A stretch of 64,000 nt of DNA from Rhynchospora pubera (taxonomy: Eukaryota; Streptophyta; Magnoliopsida; Poales; Cyperaceae). Numbering within the stretch: position 1 is the stretch's first letter; each line of letters begins with the position of its first letter. The stretch lies in assembly GCA_028095005.1 (NCBI GenBank), contig CM051463.1, positions 8,733,052 to 8,797,051 on the forward strand. The letters run 5' to 3'. Of this stretch, positions 12,243-23,604 are shown piece by piece. Under the pieces are notes generated by a model, which saw only the letters and a list, made by a program, of their open reading frames with translations, was not told the DNA's origin and did not search any database. The translations under genes were made by a program, and so were the position numbers.

Positions 12243-12971
12243 ATTGATTGTTCTAGGAAGGCATCATTTTCTGCTGTAATGATTATAAAACATTGAAGTC
12301 AACATGTTGACCCAAACATTTTCCATTTTTGCTTGCCTAATTTCAATTGCTTTTAATGTGGATTCTTTTCCTACAGGCTATATATGTTCAGTATATTAGT
12401 TTAATGGTTGCATATCAACTTACTATGAGGTACAGGTCACGTTGAAAAAGAATATATTATTTACCTTGTGATTCAATGATTAGATAGGAAGCTATTATTT
12501 ACTTGGTTCCACTTCCACATATTGTTTCCTTATTTTTAAGGGATTTAAATGCTATATTACTGCAGTGCTTACGATCCTTTGTTCACTTAAATGGAAAGTA
12601 AGAAGCACAATCATTCAAGTGAGCATAATCTTTATTCTGCATAATATGTATCAATTGATCATGTGAGATATTTGTGCGGGGATTTTTATGGAACATTATC
12701 AATATTTTTTTTTCGTTTGTTATTTTTCATTTTTCGACTATTATTCTGTATGCATTATCGATATTTGTCATGGCTTATTTGTCTTCCAAAGCTCTAATTG
12801 TGGAACACAATAATACCATCACTGACAGTAGGAAAGCAACAAAAATAATATGATCGATAGCTTAAAGCTGAAAGTGATATCTAATAACTATAATAACCCA
12901 AATTATATGTCCACAATAAAATTTACTACCCTATGGCTATACGTGTCCCAATTTGTACTTATTAGCTAGAG
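12243..12971 (+). other. 3' flank of F-box gene 2 with duplicated downstream module
   Basis: No coding sequence. It holds remnants common to the array's 3' flanks: a GGCAGCATCATTTTTCTG-like stretch just after the stop, and TGACAGTAGGAAAG...ATATGATCGATAGCTTAA at about 12822-12868. The latter occurs also after copies 3, 4, the 26.5-kb remnant and 5, showing that the duplicated unit reached well past the gene. Confidence 0.6.
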
Positions 12972-13125
12972 GTATCGATTTAAAGAGTTGATGTTGTAAC
13001 GACCATGACAAATCGTATATAATTATGCAGAAATTTAGTATGTAGTGAGTATCGATTTAAAGAGTTGATGTTGTAACGACCATGACAAATCGTATATAAT
13101 TATGCAGAAATTTAGTATGTAGTGA
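12972..13125. repeat. Perfect 77-bp tandem duplication
   Basis: Two copies of a 77-bp unit starting GTATCGATTTAAAGAG (12972-13048 and 13049-13125) read identically as far as I checked. A single diverged copy is present after copy 4 at about 26108, so the duplication is local to this flank and recent. Confidence 0.9.
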
Positions 13126-13807
13126 TGATGGATCCACAAGCTAGGCACTTCGATGTGAGGAAAAATAAGTTGCCAATTTTATTTTTTCCTTCAGCTTGTA
13201 AGGTCCTGATTTGTGATTGCTAAAGACCATATGAAAAGTATAAAAATAATTAAAATGTTCAAAAATTCTGGAATATTAACTATAAATAATTTTTTTTATA
13301 TATTTTACCGATCTTTTATACATTATTTCAAAATTATTTTGAATTGAGATGTCAAATTTAAAATCGATAGTTCAAATCAACGAGAGAAACGCACGATTGA
13401 TGACATGTGCTAATTGTCATTGTTTTCTTGCCCTGTAGTTAATGAGGGATTCAATGCCACAACTTTCACTGCCATGAAATATTGCAATCTCTATTTGTGT
13501 TATATTTAAGTAGTTTAATTAATTTAAAATTACGAAGCCAATTCATTTTACAGTAGATTAAGGGCTCGAAAAATATGCAATGAAAGGTTTGACATTAATT
13601 TTACTATTTCAATTTATAATTGTGAATTCATTGTGTCGGTCAGGTCATGGACTCATGGGACCTCTTTTCTTCTCTCTTTTGTCCTTTGCTGTTGTAATTT
13701 TATGATAGTGCAATGGAATTTTCATGGGGGGAAAAAAGATCAATTGGTGGTATAAAAGAAACATAAAAATTATTATGAAACTAAAATACATTTATATAAA
13801 AGAATAG

Positions 13808-13810
<3 letters not shown>
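13126..13810. other. Intergenic, no gene seen
   Basis: AT-rich spacer leading to an (AT)n tract. No coding signal, structured RNA or clear repeat was recognised. Confidence 0.5.
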
Positions 13811-13863
<53 letters not shown>

Positions 13864-16397
13864 ATGGATATAGTACACTAATGTGCATATGAGCCTTATG
13901 CACAGCATTTCTGTGCCATCGGATGGGCTTTAAAATTCGTGCAGAGATTTAGATGCGCAGCTTAGATTTAGACGCAGATTCAATCTGATCTGCGTTTCTA
14001 TTAAAATTTCCATCCAACTTCTGTTTACTTCTCCGTTCAATGTACTCTCTTCGTGACTCTTCTGTCTTCTCTCTCTCTCTCCCCTCAATCGAGCCGAGCT
14101 CTTTCTCCTTCGAAGAGAAACCCTAGCTACTCTATGCTACTCCGCCACCTCGATCAACAACTACTCCTCCGAACTCTGATCTCAGCTGATCAACACCTCC
14201 CCTCAGCCGATCTACATCTCCGACTTAACTTAGGTTGAGGTTTGTCCGATCTCCGCCTCCGCCTCCGCCTCGCTTCATTGAAATATGAAAATCATTCAAC
14301 AAAATCTTTTTTTTTTCTCTCTTTATTTGTTTACCAGTAAACTGGTTTTTACGAGATCAGATCTGGTTAGTAATTTTTAATTGTCTTTAATTTAATTGAT
14401 AATTTTAGGTCATCGATAATAACTTGTTTTAAGCATTGTTTTAGCTAATTAACAATTTTTTGTTTGGATCGCAATAGTTGCTGAAAGAAAATGACCTAGA
14501 GAAAGCAGCTCAGATGCTGTTGAAGGAGGCAAATTTGTCTGCTAACACACGTCTCTGGAAGGGACTCAGGCTGACAATCCAGATGATCATCCAAACCAGT
14601 TACTCCTGAAGGAGTTGCAAGCAATACAGATAAAATTTAGTTTTCTCACTACAAAGTCCATTTATGTTTAGTTGGAGATCTACGTTAAATGCTTATTTCT
14701 TGTACTGCTAATTCTAATTGTACTGGATGTATCCTAATTGACTTCCAATGTAATTCTAATTGTTTATTGTGTAATAATTAATTGGGTGTTTATTGCATAG
14801 CACCATGTATCTATGCAAAATTCTAACTCAACAAGCTAACTCAAGCGTATCCAGTACCTAGTAGCTAACTCAAGTTTACTACATGTTGTGTCCCTGTACC
14901 AATTTAGTTGGTACCTAAAATCACGTCTTCAATAAGGGTCATGTACCGATGTACCAATGTACCAATTTAGTTGGTACGTAACTCAAAGATGTAACCATCA
15001 TTGTTGTATTATGGTCATATCAAAAAGTAACCATCATATATTGCAATATCATTAAGCTATAACAAAAGTAACCATCATATATTACAAGGAGTTCAGAAAT
15101 TGTATTAAACAACAAATTCAATGAGAAATAAAACAACTACGTTAGAAGTAATATAGCTACATTAGAAATTGTATTAAACAGCAAATTACAAGTTCAGAAA
15201 TAAGACAGCTACATTAGAAGTACTTTCAATAGCAAATTAAATTGGAAGGCAACTACTACTTAGCATACATCAAGTACATCTAAATTAGCATAAAATCCAG
15301 TACATCCAATTCATCCCTCGTACATCCAGTTCTTTGTAATAACGTGGTACTGGTCATCCAAATTCCCAAAACCATTTGTCAATAATGATGAACATGATAG
15401 ATTTTTCTTATTTTTTATTGAGTTCTTCAATGGTACCAACTTTTGTATACCTGTAACAGAAACAATAAAATTCTATGTAAAAGAAAACGTCAAGAAGAAA
15501 TGTAATCATGAAATATTTACTTCATACTCTAATAGTTGACTACAGCTTGTGCATTTTGATCAAATCCACGAGTTTTATATGTGCATGGACAAAGGAAGAA
15601 ATCAGAGAAAAGGAAGAAATATTTTTAATGGACCAGACGTGTGAAGTACCAAGAAAGATTGGTCAAAATTGAATTTATGCATAATAGACCCCAAATGTGC
15701 ACGAAATTAACCAGAAATTAACCCCATATTAACAAGAAAATTGATCCCAAATTAACCCCACCTGGACAATTTGGTGAACAAGCTACTATTACATGGCAAG
15801 GCATCTGGACGAATTTCAACAATTTGGATTTGGTGAACATGCTTGGACATCTGGTTGGTTCCATGGCTACTATTCCATGCTTCTACTTCAACTCCCCGAC
15901 TATTCCATGGCTTGGCCATATAGTTTAAATCATTTTTTTTGCAAAATTAAAGAGACATCTGACCTTTGGTGAGTCTGGGCCTCTAGGGTTAGCACGAGCA
16001 GTAGGACAGCGCGAGCAGAAGGGGTCTGTAGTCGAGTTGTAGGATAGATGTGCTGTCGTCATTGGAGTAGAGAGGAGAGGTGATATTAGAAGGGGGGTGC
16101 GAGAGAGAAGGGATGCGGTGTCGAGTTTGGAGCAGAGAGGAGAGGTGAGATAGCGAGAGAGAAGGGTTGTCCGCGAGAGAGGAGTTGGTGCTGTCAACAG
16201 ACACAGTTACGGAGGAGAGAACATAAAATATTTAAAACTAACGGAGATCTCCTATCAACAGCGCCAAAATCGGGACCTCTCATTTAAATTCTCAGCACGA
16301 ATATTGAAGCGATCCAATGGAGCTGAAGTCCTGTGCATAAGGCTCATATGCACATTAGTGTACTATATCCATTCTCTCTCTATATATATATATATAT
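13811..16397. mobile_element. Inverted-repeat element (2.53 kb) flanked by (TA)n tracts
   Basis: Body about 13851-16380. The termini are a perfect inverted repeat of about 50 bp: GAATGGATATAGTACAC...CCTTATGCACAG at the left and its complement at the right. (AT)20 lies on the left (13811-13850) and (TA)n on the right (to 16397). Just inside each end is CT-rich, leader-like sequence pointing inward, one with a short frame starting at 14053-14238 and one on the minus strand near 16197-15925. At 14478-14640 a stretch reads as LLKENDLEKAAQMLLKEA after an intron-like AATAG, suggesting a captured exon; I do not recognise the donor gene. No transposase is visible, so it is non-autonomous. Rice 'Micron' MITEs are known to sit in (TA)n, but membership is inference. 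Confidence 0.65.
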
Positions 16398-16811
16398 CTG
16401 AAAATTAGTGGATCAAGATATTATATAGCTTACACGTAGTGCTTCAGGATGCAGCTTTGTTTCAAAAAGATTTCAACACCCCCACTACCTTATTTTGGGT
16501 TCGTTGAGTTAGTTTGCAAGTTCTCTCATTGTAATTTTATTGTTTTAATTTTGTTTTCTTTGGGTAATTTAGCTACCGGTTAAATGCCCTTCTTGTAAAG
16601 TTACTTTTATTAATTAAATGCAAAGATAGGGGCTAGACTCCTATTTTTCGTCAAAAAAAAAAAAATGAAGGTAGTAGACTTGTAGGTATATTTTTTGCCT
16701 AGATAATCTCTGACACAATTATGCGTTTAAAACTTTAAATAGTTATAGATTATAGATTTTAATTCTTTAATCCGGACGAAAATTAGCTTTTTAATTGGTA
16801 ACTTTTAAAAA

Positions 16812-17077
16812 TCTTTACTACTTATAGACGCACGGACCGTAGAGATATTACACGTTAGGTCTAGCATGTAAACATGTGTTTCTGTCGTTCGATCGATTTG
16901 ATCTATGGTCGAATATTAATCGTCATACGAAGTAAAAATATATTTTGATTTTTCGTCTAATAAAGAAACAAATTAAATAACATATCTATTTATATCGATG
17001 CTAGATTAAGCAATATATTTTTATTATCTAATATTATAATTTTTTTATTTGCCGAAATATGAGGCATCTTAAGCTAG
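16812..17077. mobile_element. Helitron-like short element, copy 1
   Basis: Begins TCTTTACTACTTATAG and ends AAGCTAG followed by T. A second copy at 59809-60077 begins TCTCTACTATTATAAA and ends GCCTAG followed by T. The interiors match (CGTTCGATCGATTTGAT, TTAAGCAATATATTTTTATTAT). TC...CTAG with a 3' T is the usual pattern of plant Helitrons. I saw no clear 3' hairpin, so the class is tentative, but the repeat pair itself is clear. Confidence 0.6.
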
Positions 17078-17179
17078 TACTTGTAATAGACTAATTTTTT
17101 TTATTGGAATCTCATACGAATGTAGGATCTCCTGAAACATAATCCTGTGTAACGTACTAACCTTACATGTAGGGACGAG

Positions 17180-17575
17180 TATTCTCTGGATGGTTTAATA
17201 CAACCATCCAATGACTTCGCATCATCTAGATGACCATCTAGTGGATGATTTCGACCTCAGCCGTCTGATTTAATCTCAATGGCTATAGATGTCCCGTGCA
17301 TGATATGAGGACTGATAGACCCGAAAAATTCTAACCGTTGAGATTAAATCAGACGGTTCGGATCGAAAGACGTCCACTGGATGGTTGAGGATACCCTCCC
17401 ACCATCCAATGGACATTTTTTTATCTGAGCTATCCAATTTGATCTTAACGGTTAGAATTTTTCGGACTTATCAATCTTGATATTATACACAGGATATTTA
17501 TAGCCGTTGATATTAAATTAAACGGCTGAGATCGAAAACCATCCATGGATAACCATTGAGAGGATGCAATTCACT
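17180..17575. mobile_element. Foldback element, about 400 bp
   Basis: Left (about 17180-17390) and right (about 17395-17575) arms are inverted relatives: CTCAGCCGTCTGATTTAATC in the left matches the complement of ATTAAATTAAACGGCTGAG in the right, and the CCGAAAAATTCTAACCGTT and CCATTGGATGG words are mirrored too. A transcript would form a long imperfect hairpin. Target duplication not identified. Confidence 0.7.
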
Positions 17576-17626
17576 TGCATGTATCCTAACATGAAAATCG
17601 TAGTCGTAGATTAGAAAGAAGAGTTG

Positions 17627-17805
17627 ATGGGCCGGCTGGTAAATGGTAATGTGCGTGTGCCGTAACATGATATTTTAAGCGTTGAACAAACTTAATGTCG
17701 GTCAAATCTTTCCTTAATTAATGAGATAATTTTATTTAATGTCGGTCAAATATTTCCTTAATTAATGACATTATTTTTTATTTAATGTCGGTCAAATTTG
17801 AGTCT
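17627..17805 (+). promoter_or_regulatory. Promoter of F-box gene 3 with triplicated module
   Basis: TGATGGGCC lies at 17627. TTAATGTCGGTCAAAT...TTAATTAATGA is then repeated three times, starting at 17692, 17736 and 17782 (periods 44 and 46). The same word is single, or inverted, in the gene 2 promoter. It contains GGTCAA, the complement of the W-box core TTGACC, so amplification would multiply WRKY sites; binding is inferred. Confidence 0.55.
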
Positions 17806-18189
17806 TAACCTCTGACAAAACCCTTTGCGTTCCGTTCTTGCCTCCGTCTCTTTCTGATCTCTCTTGCTTTTATTTTGGAAGAATCGTTGGGAAAGCTAAT
17901 ACTCTCGCTCTCGCCTTCACTTGGAATTTTAAGTAAGTTCTCTCTCTGTCTCTCGGTCGATTTAAATCTGTTTACTACTATGTATCGAAAGATTTTTCTT
18001 TTCTTTTGTCGAGGTTTTAGGCAATAGAAACAAGTTATTTTTTTATTGTTTGACTAATTACATATAATTTCATGAAGAAAAGAACGGGGATTGAGAAAAA
18101 CACAAAATATGTGAATATCATAAGAAAAATTGAATGGACTTCTCTTAAGTTAGTTCCTTCCTACTTTCTCTCTTGGTACAGAAATTTGT

Positions 18190-18770
18190 CATGTTCCTGA
18201 TCAATGAAAAATCAATGAAAAATGGGTTTGATTTGATCAAGCTCAATTAATGGAAATTGAAAGAAATTGAAGCTAGAAATGATAAGAGAATAAAGCCAAC
18301 AATAATCGATCTAATAAAACTGGAAAAATAAATAGAAAACTATGAGAAAATAAGATAATGAGCGTGTTTCAGATTAGAGATATCCCATACCCCCAAATAC
18401 AACATACTATTCTTTTATATGAAACCTAACAGTAAGTACAATCACTCAAATTAACTGCAGTAAAAGATAAAATAAGGTTTGTCTGGTAATCTATCAAGTA
18501 ACTCCTACAGATCCTGACAAATGCCCCCTGTTGCTCTTCTTCCATGTTGCTGCTGACAATTGGTGCATTCTATTTGTCAGTCTCTTTGACTGATTCAACT
18601 TCTCTTTATGGCCATTCCAATCCAGCTAACAATATGCCTATTTTGACCCTTTTACCCTTCCTCACTCATTTGACCCAGTTCGAACAACCAAACTATTATT
18701 CCAAATCAGCCTTTATTCTTCTGGTTTTTGACAGAATTATTTGGTCAGGTGCCACACATACCAATTAGAT
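18190..18770. other. Insertion in the leader region of F-box gene 3, unclassified
   Basis: Comparison with the leader regions of genes 1 and 2 suggests extra DNA here: sequence matching gene 1 resumes at GATGCCATCCCTGCTGATACTTGAATTATT (18770 onward). The insert is AT-rich at first, then has a frame (18544-18768) with no known domain. Its shape, including CTTTTATATGAAACC, recalls a reversed LTR, but I could not define both ends. Confidence 0.3.
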
Positions 18771-19056
18771 GCCATCCCTGCTGATACTTGAATTATTAGG
18801 TCAGAATTGGTATGAAAGTAGGTTGCTAATCCTTGACATGCTTTTTATTACTTCATCATTATTAGAGTTGTTTACTTTTATCCTTTTATAATTATTTTGT
18901 TCCATAATCATCCACTATTGTTTCAGTATCCTAGCAAAATCTCCTGCCCTTGTGATATATTGTAAGGATCCTTAATCCTATTTTGAAGTATGTCTGCAAT
19001 ATATTAACTAATAAATCATTACAATTTTTCTTAAAGAAAACAACTGAGCTTTTGTA

Positions 19057-20652
19057 ATGGATGGTCGTCAGCGACAAAAGAGGAGAGCTGATTTTGAATT
19101 AAACTCAGATTTCATAAGCACTATGCCAGCAGAGATAATCGAAAATATCTTAGTCAGACTCCCAATAAAAGAGGCGGTGAGAACTAGCATCCTTTCCAGC
19201 AAATGGAAGTCCTTGTGGGCCTCAATATCCGACTTGGTGTTCACAGAAAAGATCTCAGAATCTGAGCTCATAAGATCAGTAGATAATGTACTGCGGTTGC
19301 ACCAGGGTTCAATTCTGAAATTTGAACTACACAGTTATGAACTTACATGTGAGGAGACAATCAACAGATGGCTGCTCTTTTTGTCCAAAAATGGACTGAA
19401 GGATCTTCGTCTCAGTTTTAATATTTATAAAGATTGCAAGGTTCCTTCGAGCCTTTTCTCATGTAACAAACTAGAACAGCTTGAAATCTCAGGATTCTCT
19501 GCTTGCACTATAAGTGCACCTCAGTGTTTTCAAGGCCTTAATCTTCTACGGAATCTAACTTTAGGTAATTGTCATCTGGTGGGGATTACGATAGAGAAGT
19601 TTATTTCGGGCTGTCCATTGCTTGAGAGCTTGACACTGTTTGAGTTTGTCGAGCATGGCTGCCTCGCAATCCGTGCACATAACCTCACACATTTGGATCT
19701 TTTGGGAATCACATGTACCGACTTATTATTGGAAACACCAAAATTAACTCATGCAAGCATCCATTTTGATCACATGCCTCATGGTGTTCTGAAATTTGGC
19801 TCGGCGAGTGATGGAAGTAATAACAGAAAACTTCTGCGCTCCATTGGTGCACTTTCTAATATTGAAGAACTGGATATAGGATCAAAGTTTTTTAGGGTAA
19901 GAGATACTGGTTTGACAGCGTCTCATTCAATTACTGTACCTCTGCATGAAATCATGTGGGCATAATATGGTCAATTTTGCAACTAGATCCCTTGACTTGA
20001 GTCCTGATTGGGCTTAATTTGAACTATGCAATGAATTTCAGGATTCTTGACTAGGTACGAAATCAGTGGTAATGTACAGCCTATTTGAAAGATCATTTTT
20101 AAACAAAAAAAATTAGTAAGAGCAGTCCAATAATTCATTTGGCCATGGATAAAATGATTGATCTTGTTTGTGTCTTGTAATGATCTTATAGTCTGATGAA
20201 TTCAAATTTGGCACTTGTTTCAGTATTTGGCATCAGGGCCTATACCAGAGAAGCTTCCTGTAACATTCTACCACTTGAAGAAGATATCAATTTACCTAGA
20301 TGGCAGCGGCAAGGGGGTTGATACTGCTCTTTGCATTTTCCGAAAGGCGCCAAACTTGAATACACTCTGTTTAACAGTACCCAGGCAAAGTATCTGGGAG
20401 GAGCAAAGGATAACAAGCATTTCTTTCCTTGAGCGACTGGAGGTTGTGGTGATACTCGACTTCGAAGAGACTGTGTCAATGCTTGGGTTTGCTAAGTTTA
20501 TTCTTAGTGCTGCTCCTCAGTTAGAGAAGTTGGTTATAGATGAAAGGGATATTAATAATTTAGATCTTGGAATGGGATTTCGGATGAAGCTAGCAAGCCT
20601 TCCGAGGCTGTCGAGTAAAGCTGTCATCGTATTTGATAGAAGCAGTTATTGA
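19057..20652 (+). CDS. F-box/FBD/LRR-repeat protein, tandem copy 3
   Basis: Predicted SCF F-box subunit, substrate unknown. Exons 19057-19896 and 20224-20652 (intron 327 bp, GTAAGA...TTTCAG, phase 0), about 422 residues. F-box at residues about 19-60 (MPAEIIENILVRLPIKEAV, SSKWK), leucine-rich middle (LEISGF, LLRNLTLGNC, CPLLESLTLF), FBD with LCIFRKAPNLNTL, FILSAAPQLEKLVID and PRLSSKAVIVFD. Three extra residues interrupt LEISG...CTI relative to copies 1 and 2. Closest to copy 1 in the first 100 residues (MDGRQRQKRRADFELNSDF), suggesting these two share a more recent parent. The intron-retained frame stops at 19965. No disabling change. Confidence 0.9.
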
Positions 20653-21499
20653 ATTTTACTTTTGCTTTAGTAAGAATATATTTGATTTGTTCTTGGCAGC
20701 ATTATTTTTTTATGCTGTAATGATTGTAAAAAAATAAATATTTCTTGATCTGTATTTTACAATAAATTTATTTAGTTTGTTAATCCTTTGTTCATTGGGT
20801 TCTGGATCGTTGCAAATGTTAATAGCATGTGATACTCACCTTGTGATACTATAATTATTTAAAAAAATATATTCCTGCAATTTGTGTAAATTTCTAGGTT
20901 CTCGCATTGTTTCATTATTTTGGAGTGACTTATGTTAAACAACCAAACAACTGTAGCAATCCTGATCCTTTGTGCACTCAAATGGAAAAGTATGCAGTAC
21001 AATAAATTAAGGCTATTGCCTAAGTTGCTTGGAGTGAATATTATTTTTATATTTATATGTATTGATTGATTATGGGGTAAATTTCTGTGTTGATACACGA
21101 TCTCAGTGACGACTTTTACGAAACGTGACCAATCTTTTTGTCGTTTGTAATGTTCTAATCGATTGACAATTACTCTGTATGCATGCCAACTTTGAAAAAC
21201 AATAATACCGTTACTGACAGTAGGGAAGGGAAAAAATAAATAAATATGATCAATTGTACATTAATAATGTACACATATTAGAGGTAGCAACCTAGCAATT
21301 ATCAAATAAGAGAATTCAAATGCAGACCGACTCTGCATCACAAGAATTGTAAGCTCGGAAAGAAAATTTGTATGCACACATTTATCTGTCAATATTGGCA
21401 TTCTTTATATTTATGTTCTCTAATGTTGGAACTTATGGTAGGGTCGATAAAGTTGAAACTACCAGGACGAAGTGAAGTCCGACAGTTGATGACATTGTC
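20653..21499 (+). other. 3' flank of F-box gene 3
   Basis: Non-coding. Contains the shared downstream module (CTGACAGTAGGGAAGGG at about 21214) and GGCAGCATTATTTTTTTATG just after the gene, parallel to the other array copies. Nothing else recognised. Confidence 0.5.
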
Positions 21500-21920
21500 C
21501 GTGTTTACTATTGTTCCATGAAAAAAATGTTCAGTAATGCTAAAATCAAACATATAAAATATCCAACACGATTCGAAAAATCAACTGTTAAAATTTCAAA
21601 CGACCGATCCAAACGTTCAAGATGATCTCTATATTAAAATATTCTTGAAAAATCAAATTTTGTATTTTTTCAATTTTTTTAACCTTTTTTTCGAATTTTC
21701 AAAATTAAAGGGTTCATAACTTCATAAATTGAGTATTTTCAAAAATTGCAAAAAAAAAAAAATAGTAAACAAATTTGAAAAAATATAAAATTCGATCCCA
21801 ACGGAGATTTTGTTATGGAGAACAATTAGAACGGTTCGGATCGGCCATTTTTCATCTTAAATGTTAAAATTTTATCATGTTGAACAAGTGTTTGTGTCTA
21901 ACATGTTAGATACTAGCCAC
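21500..21920. mobile_element. Degraded foldback element
   Basis: Inverted relatives on both sides of a poly-A centre (about 21750): GACCGATCCAAACG on the left against CGGTTCGGATCGGCC on the right, and AAAATTTCAAACG / TGTTAAAATTTTA. The word set (GATCGGTC, GGAGATT, GATCTC) resembles the arms of the foldback at 23601-24006, so the two may be distant relatives. Confidence 0.5.
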
Positions 21921-22717
21921 TCCCAAATTTGTTTATAGTTGCTAATTCGACCGATTAAATTACTAGGTAAGATCATATTTTAAGAGTAAGGCTATAATAG
22001 CATATTTTTGGCATAAGCCTAAAGCCTCTAAGAAAGTCACAAAAAAAAAAAAGAAAAAATGATCACTTCAATAAAATACTAATTATCACTCGAGTGAATT
22101 ATTTACTAGTAGTTAGTTATTCTAATCTATGAGGACCATCACAACCTGAAGAAAATATTATCTAGTGGCATATTGATAGATATATTTTGGAACAATTTGG
22201 CAATAATGAAGAAGTTGATGGACTCTGTACAAAATCTTTCATTGTCCTCCATAGATGATCCGATATATGCACTGTAGAAAATGCTCCCAACAATGAAGTA
22301 TTCTTTGATTTGAAGCTTCATTGTGTTAATAGCCTACTATTCTGCAAATAAATAAATAAATACTCGTTTGCAATTGCAAGACAAGATTGTTAGTGTTCAT
22401 ATTGAATAAAGTAAACAAGTAATATATTTCTATAATTTTTTTCCCATAAATTCCGTATTGCTGAAATTTTATACAAAACAGGAAAAGTACAACTTAAATT
22501 TTAAACTAAATAGTGATGGAATTAATTACAAACCCTTACTCTTGTACTTGTTTATATAGTGTTTGGTTTTGGGTGATGTGTGATGTCAGTTATGCTATTT
22601 TCAAAAATTGAAATTCTTCTATAGATTTTCAAACATACGGACAATTTGACACAGTTGCTAGACAGTATTAATTTTAAAAGTTTCCGTATCCTAAGAGCCG
22701 AGTTGTGTCAAAATAAT

Positions 22718-22748
22718 CACTTGATCTTAGCCAAAAGCCCAAGAAAAG
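22718..22748 (-). ncRNA. U2 snRNA 5'-end-like fragment (pseudogene), copy 1
   Basis: On the minus strand it reads CTTTTCTTGGGCTTTTGGC followed by TAAGATCAAGTG. This matches the 5' part of plant U2 snRNA (roughly nucleotides 4-34) with two or so differences, and ends just before the branch-pairing GUAGUA of U2, which is absent. The rest of U2 is missing and no snRNA upstream element was seen, so it is a scrap, not a gene. A second copy is at 29427-29456. Confidence 0.65.
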
Positions 22749-22839
22749 TACATATTAAATTTTGAAGTAATTGACAAAGTTTCAGCAAGCCTATTAATAG
22801 GGATATTGATTACTGCCATCTGCAGTTTTGCCATTCCTG

Positions 22840-23065
22840 TCATCGCTAAATATAAAATGAACATATACAGCAAACAAAGTGAGCATATAGACGATCTAAT
22901 TGAACACATACAAACAAATAAGTTCAATGAAAATAAGTTGAATATGCATGTAAACTTCTGAATAAGTGATGACAACATTTATTTGTTTGTAAGTGTTCAC
23001 TTAGATTATCTATATGTTCACCTTATTTGCTGTATATGTTCACTTTGTATTTAGCGATGGCTGAG
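22840..23065. mobile_element. Inverted-repeat element upstream of F-box copy 4
   Basis: ATCGCTAAATATAAAATGAAC (left) mirrors GTTCACTTTGTATTTAGCGAT (right); AGCATATAGACGATCTAATTG mirrors TTAGATTATCTATATGTTC. The single-stranded centre is about 70 bp. A relative of its right flank is at 122-190. It is absent from the parallel position near 29490, so it is an insertion made in this block or lost from the other. Confidence 0.7.
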
Positions 23066-23240
23066 ATGATATATTTGCCGATGACACTTATAATTCCTGC
23101 TATTAATAGGAATATCCAAAAATAAACATGCGCTAAGCCGAACTCAAATTAAGGTATGGAAGAAAGGAACGTTAGGCCCAATTTTAACAAGTTTCCTTAA
23201 TTAATTCGTCAAGCGTTTTATTTATTATAAGAGCTTCTTA

Positions 23241-23525
23241 TAGGGCTGTCAATGGGTACGGTACGGTAGAAGGTATTTTCATATCCGTACCCGTTAAATT
23301 TTTTTTTTTACCCATATCCTATCCGTACCCGCAAAAATAGCTTTACCCGTACCCGTTAAGAATTAATGGTACGAATACGATAACGGTAGAAAAGAGATAA
23401 TAACAATAAAATTTATACGCTCTAGATAAATAAATTATATCAATAAGTATATTAATAAAGTGTAACATTACATAATTTTTTAATTAAATATAATAAAATC
23501 ATTGAATTCTTCTAATGTCAAATAT

Positions 23526-23604
<79 letters not shown>

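Noticed and set aside
14900..15000. Repeated GTACCAATTTAGTTGGTAC as an operator-like palindrome
   Set aside because: It is a local duplication within the inverted-repeat element with no gene to regulate; no support for a binding role.
22718..22748. A functional U2 snRNA gene
   Set aside because: Only the first about 30 nt are present; the branch-pairing segment, Sm site and promoter elements are missing.
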